A stretch of DNA of 55,847 nucleotides from Pseudomonadota bacterium. Its GTDB lineage: Bacteria; Pseudomonadota; Gammaproteobacteria; Burkholderiales; SG8-39. Positions 39,388-47,852 of this stretch are shown here, in pieces. Position 1 is the first letter of the stretch, and every line of letters begins with the position of its first letter. The notes beneath the pieces are model-generated. The model made no database searches, was not told the DNA's origin, and saw only the letters and a program-made list of their open reading frames with translations. Location of the stretch: positions 1-55,847 of the forward strand of contig JANXRZ010000063.1 in NCBI GenBank assembly GCA_025352885.1. The letters are read 5' to 3'. Position numbers and translations under genes: made by a program.

Positions 39388-41463
39388 TCAAGCGGACGCA
39401 GCCGGCACCGCACGGCGGCGCACGACCTGCATGACCAGCGCGAGGACCACGCCGCCGAATCCGATCACGTCCGCGACCGCGCTCGGGTACACGAGCGCAA
39501 AACCCGCCACGATGAAGAGGATTCGTTCAACCGCATTGGTCTTGAGAAGCGCCCAGCCCTGGAATCCGGCGGCGAGCGCCGCGATGCCCACGGCCGCGGT
39601 AATCGTGACTTCGGCAATCGACCACCAGTTCGCAGCCGCGAGCGCCTTCGTCGAGCCCATGAGCAGGAGCCCAAGGCCGCTCGGATCGAGCACGAACATG
39701 AAAGGCACGAGGAAGGCGGGCACTGTGTACTTCCAGCATTGCAGGGTGGTCTTGTACGGATCGCCGCCCGTAATCGCTGCAGCGGCAAACGGAGACAGGG
39801 CCGTCGGCGGCGAGACTTCGGAGAGCACCGCGTAATAGAAGATGAACATGTGCGCTGCGAAGTCCGGCACGCCCAGCTTGATCAACGCCGGCGCCGCGAT
39901 CACTGCGCTGATGATGTACGAAGCGGTCACCGGCACGGCCAGGCCGACGATCCAGACGACGAGCGATGTATACAGCGCGGTCAACAGCAACGAGCCGCCC
40001 GCGTAGTCGATCACGATGCTGCTGAACTTTAGGCCCAGACCCGTCAGCGTCACGACGCCTACGATGATCCCGGCGCCGGCGCAGGTGGCCGCAACGTTCA
40101 GCACGCCCACCGAACCGCCTTCCATGGCCTTCATGAACGGCGAGCGCAGGACGCCTTCGACGAACGACTTGCGGCCCTTGAAGAAATCGTAGGGGATCAG
40201 CGCAGTGTCCCGACGCAGGAAGCTCGTGACGAACGAAACCACGGTGGCCCAGAAAACCGAGAGCACCGGCGAGAATCCCCACATCATGAAGGCGACGATC
40301 GAAATCAGCGAGAGGAAGTGGTACCAGTACTTGCGCGACAGGTTCCAGATCGAGTCGGGCTTTTCGATCACGAGGTTGCCCATGTTGTATTTGCGCGCGT
40401 CGATCTCCACCATCAGGAAGAGCGCGAGATAGAAGAGGATGGTCGGAATCACCGCCATCAGCAGCACGTCCAGGTACGAGATCTTCAGGAACTCGGCGAT
40501 GAGGAACGCCGCGGCTCCAAGCACCGGCGGCGAAATGATTGCCCCCAGGCCGCCCGCCGCAAGCAGCCCGCCGGCCGCGTTCTTTTCGTAACCCGCCTTT
40601 GCGAGCATGGGGTAGGCAACCGCGCCGAGCGTCACAGTGGTGGCAACGCCGGACCCCGATGGCCCGCCGAGCAGGAACGAAGCGAGGACGACCGTGCGGC
40701 CCGCGCCGGTGGGCTTTCCACCCATCGCCGCAAACGAAAAATCGATATAGAACTTGCCTGCCCCCGAGTACTGGAGGAAAGCGCCGAAGATCGTGAACAG
40801 GATGATGAGCGAAGACGACACGTCCACCGCCACGCCGTAGATGCCCTCCAGCGTCATGTACATGTGGCCGACCAGGCGGCCGACTTCGTAGCCCTTGTGA
40901 GTCCAGGGCTGCGGCAGGTAGGCGCCGAACAAGGCGTACGCAATGAAGGCCGTGGTGATCACCGGCATGATCCAGCCGTTCGTGCGGCGCATGACTTCCA
41001 TGACCATCACGATCAGCGCGACGCCGAAGAAGATGTCCCACGCTTCCGGCGACGTATTCCGGTCGGTGAAGTCGTCCCCGCCCACCAGCAGGTAAGCCGT
41101 CACCGCAATTGAAAGGAGTGCCGCAATCCAGTCCCACCACATGACTCGATGGCGGTATTTCTTTGCGACAGGAAACAGGAGGAACGAGAGCGACAGAACG
41201 AACGCCACGTGGACCGGGCGCAAGGTCTGCGTCGCGACGATTCCGTAGGCCGTGTACAGGTGGAAGGCCGACATCACGACCGCGAAGAACAACACGAACC
41301 AGCCGAGCGGCCCGCGCAGCTTGTTGGCCGCGCCTTCCTCTTCCTCGATGAAGGCCTCGGCTTTCCTGAGCGCCTCGTCGCTGACGGCCCCGCCGGATTC
41401 GGCGGGGAGTCCGGGGATGATGGTCGGCAGGTCGCCCTGGTCGAGGCTCGCGGGGCCGCTCAT
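39388..41463 (-). CDS. TRAP transporter permease, 4TM/12TM fusion
   Basis: The 691-residue membrane protein joins the small DctQ-like and large DctM-like TRAP subunits, as is usual for TAXI-type systems. A cytoplasmic acidic start (EAFIEEEEG) precedes about 15 or more hydrophobic helices. Conserved text includes FLLGGPSGSGVATTVTLGAV, AAGGLGAIISPPVLGAAAFL and AVLSEVSPPTALSPFAAAAI. I start at the ATG at 41463, 10 bp after the TAXI receptor gene, and an upstream extension has no similarity. It should import an organic acid or amino acid using a Na+ gradient. Confidence 0.93.
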   Translation of the reverse strand: MSGPASLDQGDLPTIIPGLPAESGGAVSDEALRKAEAFIEEEEGAANKLRGPLGWFVLFFAVVMSAFHLYTAYGIVATQTLRPVHVAFVLSLSFLLFPVAKKYRHRVMWWDWIAALLSIAVTAYLLVGGDDFTDRNTSPEAWDIFFGVALIVMVMEVMRRTNGWIMPVITTAFIAYALFGAYLPQPWTHKGYEVGRLVGHMYMTLEGIYGVAVDVSSSLIILFTIFGAFLQYSGAGKFYIDFSFAAMGGKPTGAGRTVVLASFLLGGPSGSGVATTVTLGAVAYPMLAKAGYEKNAAGGLLAAGGLGAIISPPVLGAAAFLIAEFLKISYLDVLLMAVIPTILFYLALFLMVEIDARKYNMGNLVIEKPDSIWNLSRKYWYHFLSLISIVAFMMWGFSPVLSVFWATVVSFVTSFLRRDTALIPYDFFKGRKSFVEGVLRSPFMKAMEGGSVGVLNVAATCAGAGIIVGVVTLTGLGLKFSSIVIDYAGGSLLLTALYTSLVVWIVGLAVPVTASYIISAVIAAPALIKLGVPDFAAHMFIFYYAVLSEVSPPTALSPFAAAAITGGDPYKTTLQCWKYTVPAFLVPFMFVLDPSGLGLLLMGSTKALAAANWWSIAEVTITAAVGIAALAAGFQGWALLKTNAVERILFIVAGFALVYPSAVADVIGFGGVVLALVMQVVRRRAVPAASA

Positions 41464-41473
41464 GTCCTGCGCT

Positions 41474-42430
41474 TCAATTGAGCTTGACGCCCTTTTCCGC
41501 GAAGTACTTCGCCGCACCGGGATGGTAAGGAATCGGCGATGCGGAAGATTTTTGGTTCTCCAGCTTGAAGTTCTCGGCTTCCTTGTGCACGGCGATCAGG
41601 TCGGTGCGCTTGTCGAAGATGGTCTTGACGATGTTGTAGGCCGTCTTGTCGTCCATGCTGGCGTTGGTGACCAGAATGTTCATGACGGTTGCCTGCTTGT
41701 TGTCTGCGTCCATGCCCTTGTACATCGTCATGGGAATGGTGTCCTGCACGTACAGGTTGCCGTATTTCTTGTTCATGGCCGGCACGACTTCCGCGTGGTC
41801 GATCATTTTGAGTTTGGTGCCCGGCGTGTTGGCCAGGTCGGTCACGGCCGCGGTCGGCAGGCCGCCTACCCAGAAGAACGCGTCGATCTTGCCGTCCTTG
41901 ATGGCGTTGACCGACTCGGCCACGCCGAGCCGCTCGCGCTTCATGTCCTTGTCTTTGTCCAGGCCGCCGGCCTCGATGATGCGAAAGGCCATCACTTCGG
42001 TCGCGCTCCCGGGCGAACCGGTCGAGACATGCTTGCCCTTGAGATCCGCGAGCTTGTTCACGCCGCGCCCTTCGATCGAAACGACGTGCATGCGGTTCGG
42101 GTAAAGAACCATGAGCGTCTTGAGCGGAACCGGGTGGCCCTTGAACTTGTCTTCGCCCTTGAGCGCGTCCTGCGCCGCGTCGGCCATCGAGAGCGCGATA
42201 TACGGCTTTCCGCTGCCGATGAGCTTGAGGTTGTCGACCGAGCCGCCGGTAACTTCGGCGGTGGCCTGCATGCCAGGCACGAACTTGGAGAGCACCGCGG
42301 CCATGCCGCCGCCGAGCGGGTAATACACACCACCCGTGCCGCCGGTTGCGATGGAAAGGTTTTGCGCGCTCGAGACGCCGGTAACGGCAGTCCCTGCGAT
42401 CAATGCGAAGACAGCGAACAGTAATTTCAT
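41474..42430 (-). CDS. TAXI family TRAP transporter solute-binding protein
   Basis: The 318-residue receptor has a signal peptide (MKLLFAVFALIAGTAVTGVS, cleavage after SSA). It has the TAXI signature: LSIATGGTGGVYYPLGGGMA, TGGSVDNLKLIGSGKPYIAL, and LKGKHVSTGSPGSATEVMAF. A strong AGGAGGG lies before the ATG at 42430. It is first in a leftward unit with the TRAP permease and the flavoprotein, and is divergent from the TetR gene with 136 bp between. The ligand is unknown; characterised TAXI receptors bind glutamate or related acids. Confidence 0.93.
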   Translation of the reverse strand: MKLLFAVFALIAGTAVTGVSSAQNLSIATGGTGGVYYPLGGGMAAVLSKFVPGMQATAEVTGGSVDNLKLIGSGKPYIALSMADAAQDALKGEDKFKGHPVPLKTLMVLYPNRMHVVSIEGRGVNKLADLKGKHVSTGSPGSATEVMAFRIIEAGGLDKDKDMKRERLGVAESVNAIKDGKIDAFFWVGGLPTAAVTDLANTPGTKLKMIDHAEVVPAMNKKYGNLYVQDTIPMTMYKGMDADNKQATVMNILVTNASMDDKTAYNIVKTIFDKRTDLIAVHKEAENFKLENQKSSASPIPYHPGAAKYFAEKGVKLN

Positions 42431-42528
42431 GAAACCCTCCTATAGGTTTGGGGAAGCGTCCGGTTATGTTGCTGCATCCGGCTCGATCGTCGGATTCTAC
42501 CGGGGAATGGCAAGTCCCCTGCGGCCGG

Positions 42529-42557
42529 TTGTAGAAAAGCACGATCGCTCGTAGCAT
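42529..42557 (+). promoter_or_regulatory. TetR-gene promoter with embedded palindromic operator
   Basis: TTGTAG (42529-42534), a 17-bp spacer and TAGCAT (42552-42557) form a sigma-70-like promoter. The palindrome ACGATCGCTCGT (42541-42552) fills the spacer, so a bound repressor would exclude polymerase. The ATG of the regulator is 10 nt after the -10, so its mRNA would be almost leaderless. A near-identical element is at 46542-46570. A partial copy (ACGATCG, minus strand 42490-42484) lies on the side of the TAXI gene. Confidence 0.7.
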
Positions 42558-42566
42558 CGCGCCTCC

Positions 42567-43196
42567 ATGGTCGCCGCCGCACAAGCCCAAAAACCGACGT
42601 CGATTCCCAAGAGCGAGCGCACAAAGGCTCGCGTCCTTCGGGAAGCGCTTTCGCTCGCCAGCCGGGTCGGCTTTTCCGGCCTTACATTCGGCACGCTCGC
42701 GGAGCAGGCCGGCATCTCCAAGAGCGGCCTGTTCGCGCATTTCGATTCGAAGGAAGACCTGCAGATCCAGTCGCTGCATGTGGCGGAGGAAATGTTTGTG
42801 GAGCGGGTGTTGCGCCCTGCCCTGCAGCAGCCGCGCGGCGTCCCGCGCATCCGGCAACTGTTCAGCGGCTGGATGGACTGGATCCATTCCGGCACCGTCC
42901 CCAGGGGCGACATCCTCACTGCCGCGGCCTTCGAATTCGACGACGCGCCCGACGGGCCCATGCGCGCTGCCGTGGTCGCAGGCCACGGCAAGATGCACGA
43001 CACGATTGAGCGACTCGCGAAGCAAGCCATAGAGGAAGGGCAGTTCGGCAAGAAGGCGGAGCCGGACCAGTTCGCGTTCGAGTTTCTCGGCATCGTGCAT
43101 GCGCATCATCACGTGAGGCGACTGTTGCGTACCGACCTCCATGCTCGCCGGGCGTGTGCGGCCTTCGAGCGGCTTCTCGCGACTTACACGCTTTGA
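42567..43196 (+). CDS. TetR/AcrR family transcriptional regulator
   Basis: The 209-residue protein has an N-terminal TetR helix-turn-helix: RTKARVLREALSLASRVGFS, then FGTLAEQAGISKSGLFAHFD, which closely follows the family pattern. The C-terminal domain (AFEFDDAPDGPMRAAVVAGH, TetR_C-like) resembles regulators that bind acyl-CoA or related ligands, but this is a guess from context. It begins the rightward unit with the acyl-CoA ligase and aconitase X. The operator in its own promoter predicts autorepression, and the copy at 46.5 kb predicts control of the thiolase unit. Confidence 0.92.
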   Translation: MVAAAQAQKPTSIPKSERTKARVLREALSLASRVGFSGLTFGTLAEQAGISKSGLFAHFDSKEDLQIQSLHVAEEMFVERVLRPALQQPRGVPRIRQLFSGWMDWIHSGTVPRGDILTAAAFEFDDAPDGPMRAAVVAGHGKMHDTIERLAKQAIEEGQFGKKAEPDQFAFEFLGIVHAHHHVRRLLRTDLHARRACAAFERLLATYTL

Positions 43197-44902
43197 TCCT
43201 CAGTTCGCGCGAGCGCATCGCCGACTACACCGCTCGCGGCTGGTGGGGCACGCGCCGCATCCAGGACTGGCTTGCCGACGCGGTGCGCGACCGGCCGGAC
43301 GCAGATGCGCTCGTCGACGCGCCTAATCGCGCGGAGTTTTTCAGCGGCTCCCCTCGCCGGCTTACCTGGCACCAACTCGATGAGGAAGTCCTACGATATG
43401 CCGGCTTGTTGCTCGACCTTGGCCTTGCGAAAGGCGACATCGTTTGCACGCAGTTACCCAATTGTGTCGAGCTTCCGGCGCTTTACCTGGCCTGCCTGAG
43501 GTTGGGGCTGATCGTCACGCCCGTCCCCGTGCAATATCGCGAGCACGAACTCGACCACATTCTGGAACTGACCCAGCCCAAGGTAATCTTCACCGCCGGC
43601 CGGATCCTCAAGCACCGTCACGCGGACATGATGCGGGAGCTTGCCCGGCGCCATGCATCGGTGAAAGCTGTGCATGCGATCGATGAAGACATTGGTGGGG
43701 CGCTGGATGCGGAGCGCATCGCTGTGCATGAACGCGAGCATCCGGTGGATGCGAACGAGATCTTCACCATCTGCTGGACCTCAGGCACGGAAGGCATCCC
43801 CAAGGGCGTCCCGCGCAGCCACAACGAATGGCTCGCGATCCCGGAGAACATCATCTTGTCTGGCGGGCTGGTGCCGGGCTGCCATCTGTTGAACGCGTTT
43901 CCGCTGGTGAACATGGCCGGCATCGCCGGGCAGTTCCTGCCTTGGCTGCAGACCGGGGCCAAGCTTGTGATGCACCATCCCTTCAGCTTGCCGGTGTTCC
44001 TCCAGCAGGTAAAAGACGAGGCGATCGACTACACGGTCGCGGCGCCGGCCATCCTGGCCACACTGGCCAAGAACCCGGACCTCATGGAGGGCATCAAGGG
44101 CTCACGGCTGCGCGCGATCGGCTCCGGCGGCGGGCCGCTGGCCGAGTGGACGGTAAAGATCTTCACCGAGCAGTACGGCATCGACGTCATCAATTACTTC
44201 GGCACCAACGAAGGCGCCTCGCTCACGGCCAGCGCGCTGGATCTGCCGGACCCGGCTCTTCGCGCAAGCTACTTTCCGCGTTTCGGTGTCGAGGGGTACG
44301 ACTGGAAGCTTCCGGTCGCAAAACGCGTCTTCACTCGACTGGTCGACCCTGAAACCGGCGAGGACATCGAGGTGCCCGGCCGTCCGGGCGAATTGCGCGT
44401 CAAAGGCCCCGCCCTGTTTTCCGGTTATTACCGCTCGCCCGAAATGACGCGGGCCGCCTTCGACGAACACGGCTACTACCGCACCGGCGACCTTTTCGAG
44501 CTGGCCGGCGAGCGAAATCACCTCTATCGCTTCGTCGGACGGCTCAAGGACATCATCGTGCGCGGCGGTTTCAACATCTCATCCGAGGAACTGGAGGCCC
44601 TGCTGTTGGGGCATCCTGCGGTACGCGAGGCCGCCATCGTCGGCTACCCCGATGACACGCTGGGCGAGCGCGTTTGCGCGGTCGTCGTGCTCAAAGAGAA
44701 GGGTTCGCTGGATTTAGCCGGACTGGTGACGTATCTGCGCATGGAGAAGAAAGTGGCAAGTTTCAAGATGCCGGAAAAGTTGCTGATCCTCGACGCCCTG
44801 CCGCGCAATCCGGTTGGAAAGGTCTTGAAGCGCGAACTGCGGCGGAGGGTAACGCAGGACGGCACGACACTTTGCGAATCCAACTCGAAGGAAGCCACGT
44901 GA
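43193..44902 (+). CDS. ANL-family acyl-CoA synthetase (AMP-forming)
   Basis: The 569-residue enzyme activates a carboxylic acid as AMP ester and transfers it to CoA. Core motifs are A3 WTSGTEGIPKGVPRS, A5 NYFGTNEGA, A7 YRTGDLFEL, A8 GRLKDIIVRGGFNIS and A10 PRNPVGKVLKREL with the catalytic Lys. It resembles the aryl- and cyclic-acid-activating branch (EntE or cyclohexanecarboxylate ligases) more than fatty-acid ligases. I place the start at the TTG at 43193, which overlaps the TetR stop (TTGA). Readings from 43154 lie inside the TetR gene. No good ribosome-binding site is seen, consistent with coupling. Confidence 0.88.
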   Translation: MILSSRERIADYTARGWWGTRRIQDWLADAVRDRPDADALVDAPNRAEFFSGSPRRLTWHQLDEEVLRYAGLLLDLGLAKGDIVCTQLPNCVELPALYLACLRLGLIVTPVPVQYREHELDHILELTQPKVIFTAGRILKHRHADMMRELARRHASVKAVHAIDEDIGGALDAERIAVHEREHPVDANEIFTICWTSGTEGIPKGVPRSHNEWLAIPENIILSGGLVPGCHLLNAFPLVNMAGIAGQFLPWLQTGAKLVMHHPFSLPVFLQQVKDEAIDYTVAAPAILATLAKNPDLMEGIKGSRLRAIGSGGGPLAEWTVKIFTEQYGIDVINYFGTNEGASLTASALDLPDPALRASYFPRFGVEGYDWKLPVAKRVFTRLVDPETGEDIEVPGRPGELRVKGPALFSGYYRSPEMTRAAFDEHGYYRTGDLFELAGERNHLYRFVGRLKDIIVRGGFNISSEELEALLLGHPAVREAAIVGYPDDTLGERVCAVVVLKEKGSLDLAGLVTYLRMEKKVASFKMPEKLLILDALPRNPVGKVLKRELRRRVTQDGTTLCESNSKEAT

Positions 44903-46134
44903 AACTGAACGAAATCGAACGGGCCATGCTGGCAGGCGAGTTGGGCGAAGTGCCGAAGATGGCGCTGGCGCACCAGGTGCAAGTCGGCGAGTTTTTCCAC
45001 GCTGAAGACTTCGTCCCGGTGACGCAGGCGCACATCATGGCCGACACCGAGAGCCTAGGGGAGGAAGGCGTGAGGTGGCTCGAATCGCTGACCAAGGCGG
45101 ACGGTGGCAAGGCCCGCGTGCGCGTTCCCACGATCACCGATCCGCGCGGCACGGATTTCGCCAAGGCCTCCGTGCTGAAGCAGCCGGTGCGCTTCCTCGA
45201 GCTGGAGCGGCGGACGATCGATGCATTCACCCGGCTCGGGGTGCTCATGACCGACACCTGCATCAACTACCAGACGATCCAGGCGCCGACCCGCGGCGAA
45301 AGCGTGGCCTTCGGCGATACGGGCGTGGTGATCTATTCCAACTCGGTCTGCGGCGCGCGCTCGAACTATGAAGGCGGCCCCTCGGCGCTTTCGGCGGGGC
45401 TCACCGGCCGCACGCCACGCTACGGGTTTCATCTCGACACGCAGCGGCGCGCCACGATTCGAATGCGGACGGACTGGACGCCGACGACACTCAACGAATG
45501 GGGTGCGCTCGGCGGGCTGATCGGGCGACTTGCGGGTAATTACTGGGCGGTGCCGGTCATCGAAGGCCTCGAAGGCTCCCCCGGCTCGGATGCGATGAAG
45601 CACTTTGGCGCCGCCATGGCGAGCTTCGGGTCGATCGCGCTTTTCCACCTCGTTGGCATAACGCCGGAAGCGGCGCGCATCGAAGACTGCGGCGGCGACA
45701 AGCTGCCGGTCGCCCACCGCATCGGCAAGAAAGATGTCGAGGCGCTCGAGGCAAGCTACGCGGCCGAGTCGGACATCGATGTCGTCGTATTCTCGGCCCC
45801 CCAGCTAAGCATTTATGAACTGCGCGCGCTCTCGGCGCTCTGCGACGGCCGTAAGTTCGTAAGACCGCTCCTCGCGGTGACGAGCCCGCAGATCAAGCCC
45901 GACGCGGACCGGTTTGGCTACACGCAGAAGATCGAGGCAGCCGGCGGCCATGTGCTGTCCGGGATGTGTTTCTACCAGTCTTACGCGCGGGAAATTGCCG
46001 AGGCCAACGGCTGGAAGCGGCTCGCGACGAACAGCACGAAGCTCGTGAACATCCTGGGCGGCTACGGCTACGTGCCGATGCTCGCATCGATGGAGCGCTG
46101 CGTCGAGGCGGCCGAGAAAGGCCACCTCTCATGA
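44899..46134 (+). CDS. aconitase X catalytic (large) domain protein
   Basis: The 411-residue protein is an AcnX (DUF521) dehydratase. Features are EIERAMLAGELGEVPKMALA at the start, TDTCINYQT (Cys121) and NSVCGARSNYEGGPSALSAG (Cys151), then FGSIALFHLVGITPEA and GMCFYQSYAREIA with a further Cys, which are candidates for iron-sulfur ligands. Characterised relatives are cis-3-hydroxy-L-proline dehydratase in bacteria and phosphomevalonate dehydratase in archaea. No proline or mevalonate gene is nearby. The GTG at 44899 overlaps the ligase stop (GTGA) and follows GAAGGAAG. Confidence 0.9.
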   Translation: MKLNEIERAMLAGELGEVPKMALAHQVQVGEFFHAEDFVPVTQAHIMADTESLGEEGVRWLESLTKADGGKARVRVPTITDPRGTDFAKASVLKQPVRFLELERRTIDAFTRLGVLMTDTCINYQTIQAPTRGESVAFGDTGVVIYSNSVCGARSNYEGGPSALSAGLTGRTPRYGFHLDTQRRATIRMRTDWTPTTLNEWGALGGLIGRLAGNYWAVPVIEGLEGSPGSDAMKHFGAAMASFGSIALFHLVGITPEAARIEDCGGDKLPVAHRIGKKDVEALEASYAAESDIDVVVFSAPQLSIYELRALSALCDGRKFVRPLLAVTSPQIKPDADRFGYTQKIEAAGGHVLSGMCFYQSYAREIAEANGWKRLATNSTKLVNILGGYGYVPMLASMERCVEAAEKGHLS

Positions 46135-46532
46135 AAGAACTCGTCGCACGGCATGCAATCGGGAAGTCCGTTTCCGGGATTGCCTTGGTCGCGCATGACG
46201 GGTTCTCCGCGCGCTATGACCTCGACCGGATCGGCGGCACGTTCTCGCGACCGACCCACAAGCTGGCCGGCCAGTCTTATGTCGGGAAGATCCTCGTCCT
46301 CGACACGGCCAAGGGCGGTGTTGCAAGCGCCTGGATGCTGAGGGAGATGGCCTCGCGCGGAATCATTCCCCTCGCGCTGGTATTCAACAGCGTCAATCCC
46401 ATCCTCGCCCAGGGCGCGGCCTTTGGCGGCCTGACCATGCTGGCTGGCTTCGACGGCGAAATCACTGCGCAGGTACCGAACGGCGCCACCGTCGAAATCG
46501 ATCCTGAGAAGAGTCTGCTGCGCATTTTGTAG
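46131..46532 (+). CDS. aconitase X swivel (small) domain protein
   Basis: The 133-residue protein is the DUF126 half of aconitase X and forms the swivelling lid over the active site. It contains SRPTHKLAGQSYVGKILVLD and TAKGGVASAWMLREMASRGI, with the conserved KGGVASAW loop. The ATG at 46131 overlaps the large-subunit stop (ATGA), so both halves are made together. In some bacteria the two are fused; here they are separate as in archaea. Confidence 0.9.
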   Translation: MKELVARHAIGKSVSGIALVAHDGFSARYDLDRIGGTFSRPTHKLAGQSYVGKILVLDTAKGGVASAWMLREMASRGIIPLALVFNSVNPILAQGAAFGGLTMLAGFDGEITAQVPNGATVEIDPEKSLLRIL

Positions 46533-46541
46533 TCGAAGCAG

Positions 46542-46570
46542 TTGCAAAAAAGCACGATCGGTCGTAACGT
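46542..46570 (+). promoter_or_regulatory. thiolase-unit promoter with the same embedded operator
   Basis: TTGCAA (46542-46547), a 17-bp spacer and TAACGT (46565-46570) match the spacing of the TetR-gene promoter. The operator ACGATCGGTCGT (46554-46565) is in the same place, and the surrounding 25 bases are almost identical. The promoter starts 9 bp after the aconitase X small subunit, so the thiolase genes can be transcribed separately but are probably regulated together. Confidence 0.72.
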
Positions 46571-46613
46571 CGCCGTGCCTCGCATATCCCTTTCACTGAG
46601 CAAGGAGCCGGTC

Positions 46614-47852
46614 ATGACCGCCCCACGCGTTTATATCCTCGGCGGTTACCAGACCGACTTCGCGAAAAACTGGTCGCGCACCGGCGGCGACATTTCCACG
46701 ATCGTGCGGGACACCACGCTGGGCGCGCTGGCCGCATGCGACCTGCAGCCGGGCGACATCCAGACGATCCACGTAGGCAATGCGTTTGGCGAGTTGCACC
46801 GCAACCAGGCGCATCTCGGCGCCATGGTCGCCTCCACGATCCCCGAGTTCTACGGGACGCCGGCCTCCCGGCATGAAGCCGCGTGCGCATCGTCCAGCAT
46901 CGCGATCCTCGCAGCGATGGCCGAAATCGAAGCGGGCCGCTACGGGTGCGCCCTCGTGCTCGGGGCGGAAGAGGAGCGCAACGTACACGGCGACCAGGCC
47001 GCGAAGAACCAGGCCGCCGCGGCCTGGGTCGGCCACGAAGGCGAGAACGCGAAGTTCATGTGGCCGTACATGTTCAGCACGCTCGGGGACGAGTACGACC
47101 GCCGCTATGGCCTCAAGTACGAGTACCTCGGCCGGATCGCCGAAATCAACCTCGGCAACGCGAAGCGGAACGCGAATTCCCAGACGCGTGCGTGGAAATT
47201 CACGGCCGACAGTTTCCGTGAGGACGACGAAGCGAACCCGGTCATCGAAGGCCGCATCCGCCGCCAGGATTGCGGCCAGATCACCGACGGCGGCGCGGCC
47301 GTCATCCTGGCCTCGGCGGAATTCGCGGCGGCTTACGCAAAGCGCCGCGGCGGATCGCTTGACCAATTGCCGCATATCTCCGGATGGGGACACCGCACGG
47401 CGGGCCTGCTCATGAGCGAGAAGCTCGAGCGCAGCCGTGAGCAGCCATACGTGCTGCCGCACGTTCGCGAGGCGATCTGCGCGGCCTGGGAGCGCGCCGG
47501 AGTGTCGGGACCAGCGGCACTCGACGGCATCGAGACGCACGACTGCTTCACGACGACCGAATACATGGCCATCGACCACTTTGGGCTGACCGCGCCGGGC
47601 GAATCCTGGAAGGCGATCGAATCGGGCGACATTGCGCCGGGCGGAAAGCTGCCGATCAACGCAAGCGGCGGACTGATCGGCACCGGTCATCCGGTAGGCG
47701 CAACGGGCGCCCGCATGCTGCTCGACGCCGCGAAGCAGGTCACCGGCACCGCGGGCGACTACCAGATCGAAGGCGCCAGGACCGTCCAGACGCTCAACGT
47801 CGGCGGAAGCTGCACGACGGTGGTGAGCTTCGTGGTCGCAAGGAAAGCATGA
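46614..47852 (+). CDS. SCP2-type thiolase / acetyl-CoA acetyltransferase family
   Basis: The 412-residue thiolase-fold enzyme has the nucleophilic Cys91 in RHEAACASSSIAIL and the NASGGLIGTGHPVGATGARM His motif. The CxG element near the C-terminus is replaced by NVGGSCTTVV, with Asn395 at the usual second Cys, as in SCP2-like thiolases that cleave branched or ring-derived acyl chains. The start at 46614 follows GCAAGGAGCC. It is first in the second operator-controlled unit. It may perform a thiolytic or retro-Claisen step. Its substrate is unknown. Confidence 0.88.
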   Translation: MTAPRVYILGGYQTDFAKNWSRTGGDISTIVRDTTLGALAACDLQPGDIQTIHVGNAFGELHRNQAHLGAMVASTIPEFYGTPASRHEAACASSSIAILAAMAEIEAGRYGCALVLGAEEERNVHGDQAAKNQAAAAWVGHEGENAKFMWPYMFSTLGDEYDRRYGLKYEYLGRIAEINLGNAKRNANSQTRAWKFTADSFREDDEANPVIEGRIRRQDCGQITDGGAAVILASAEFAAAYAKRRGGSLDQLPHISGWGHRTAGLLMSEKLERSREQPYVLPHVREAICAAWERAGVSGPAALDGIETHDCFTTTEYMAIDHFGLTAPGESWKAIESGDIAPGGKLPINASGGLIGTGHPVGATGARMLLDAAKQVTGTAGDYQIEGARTVQTLNVGGSCTTVVSFVVARKA

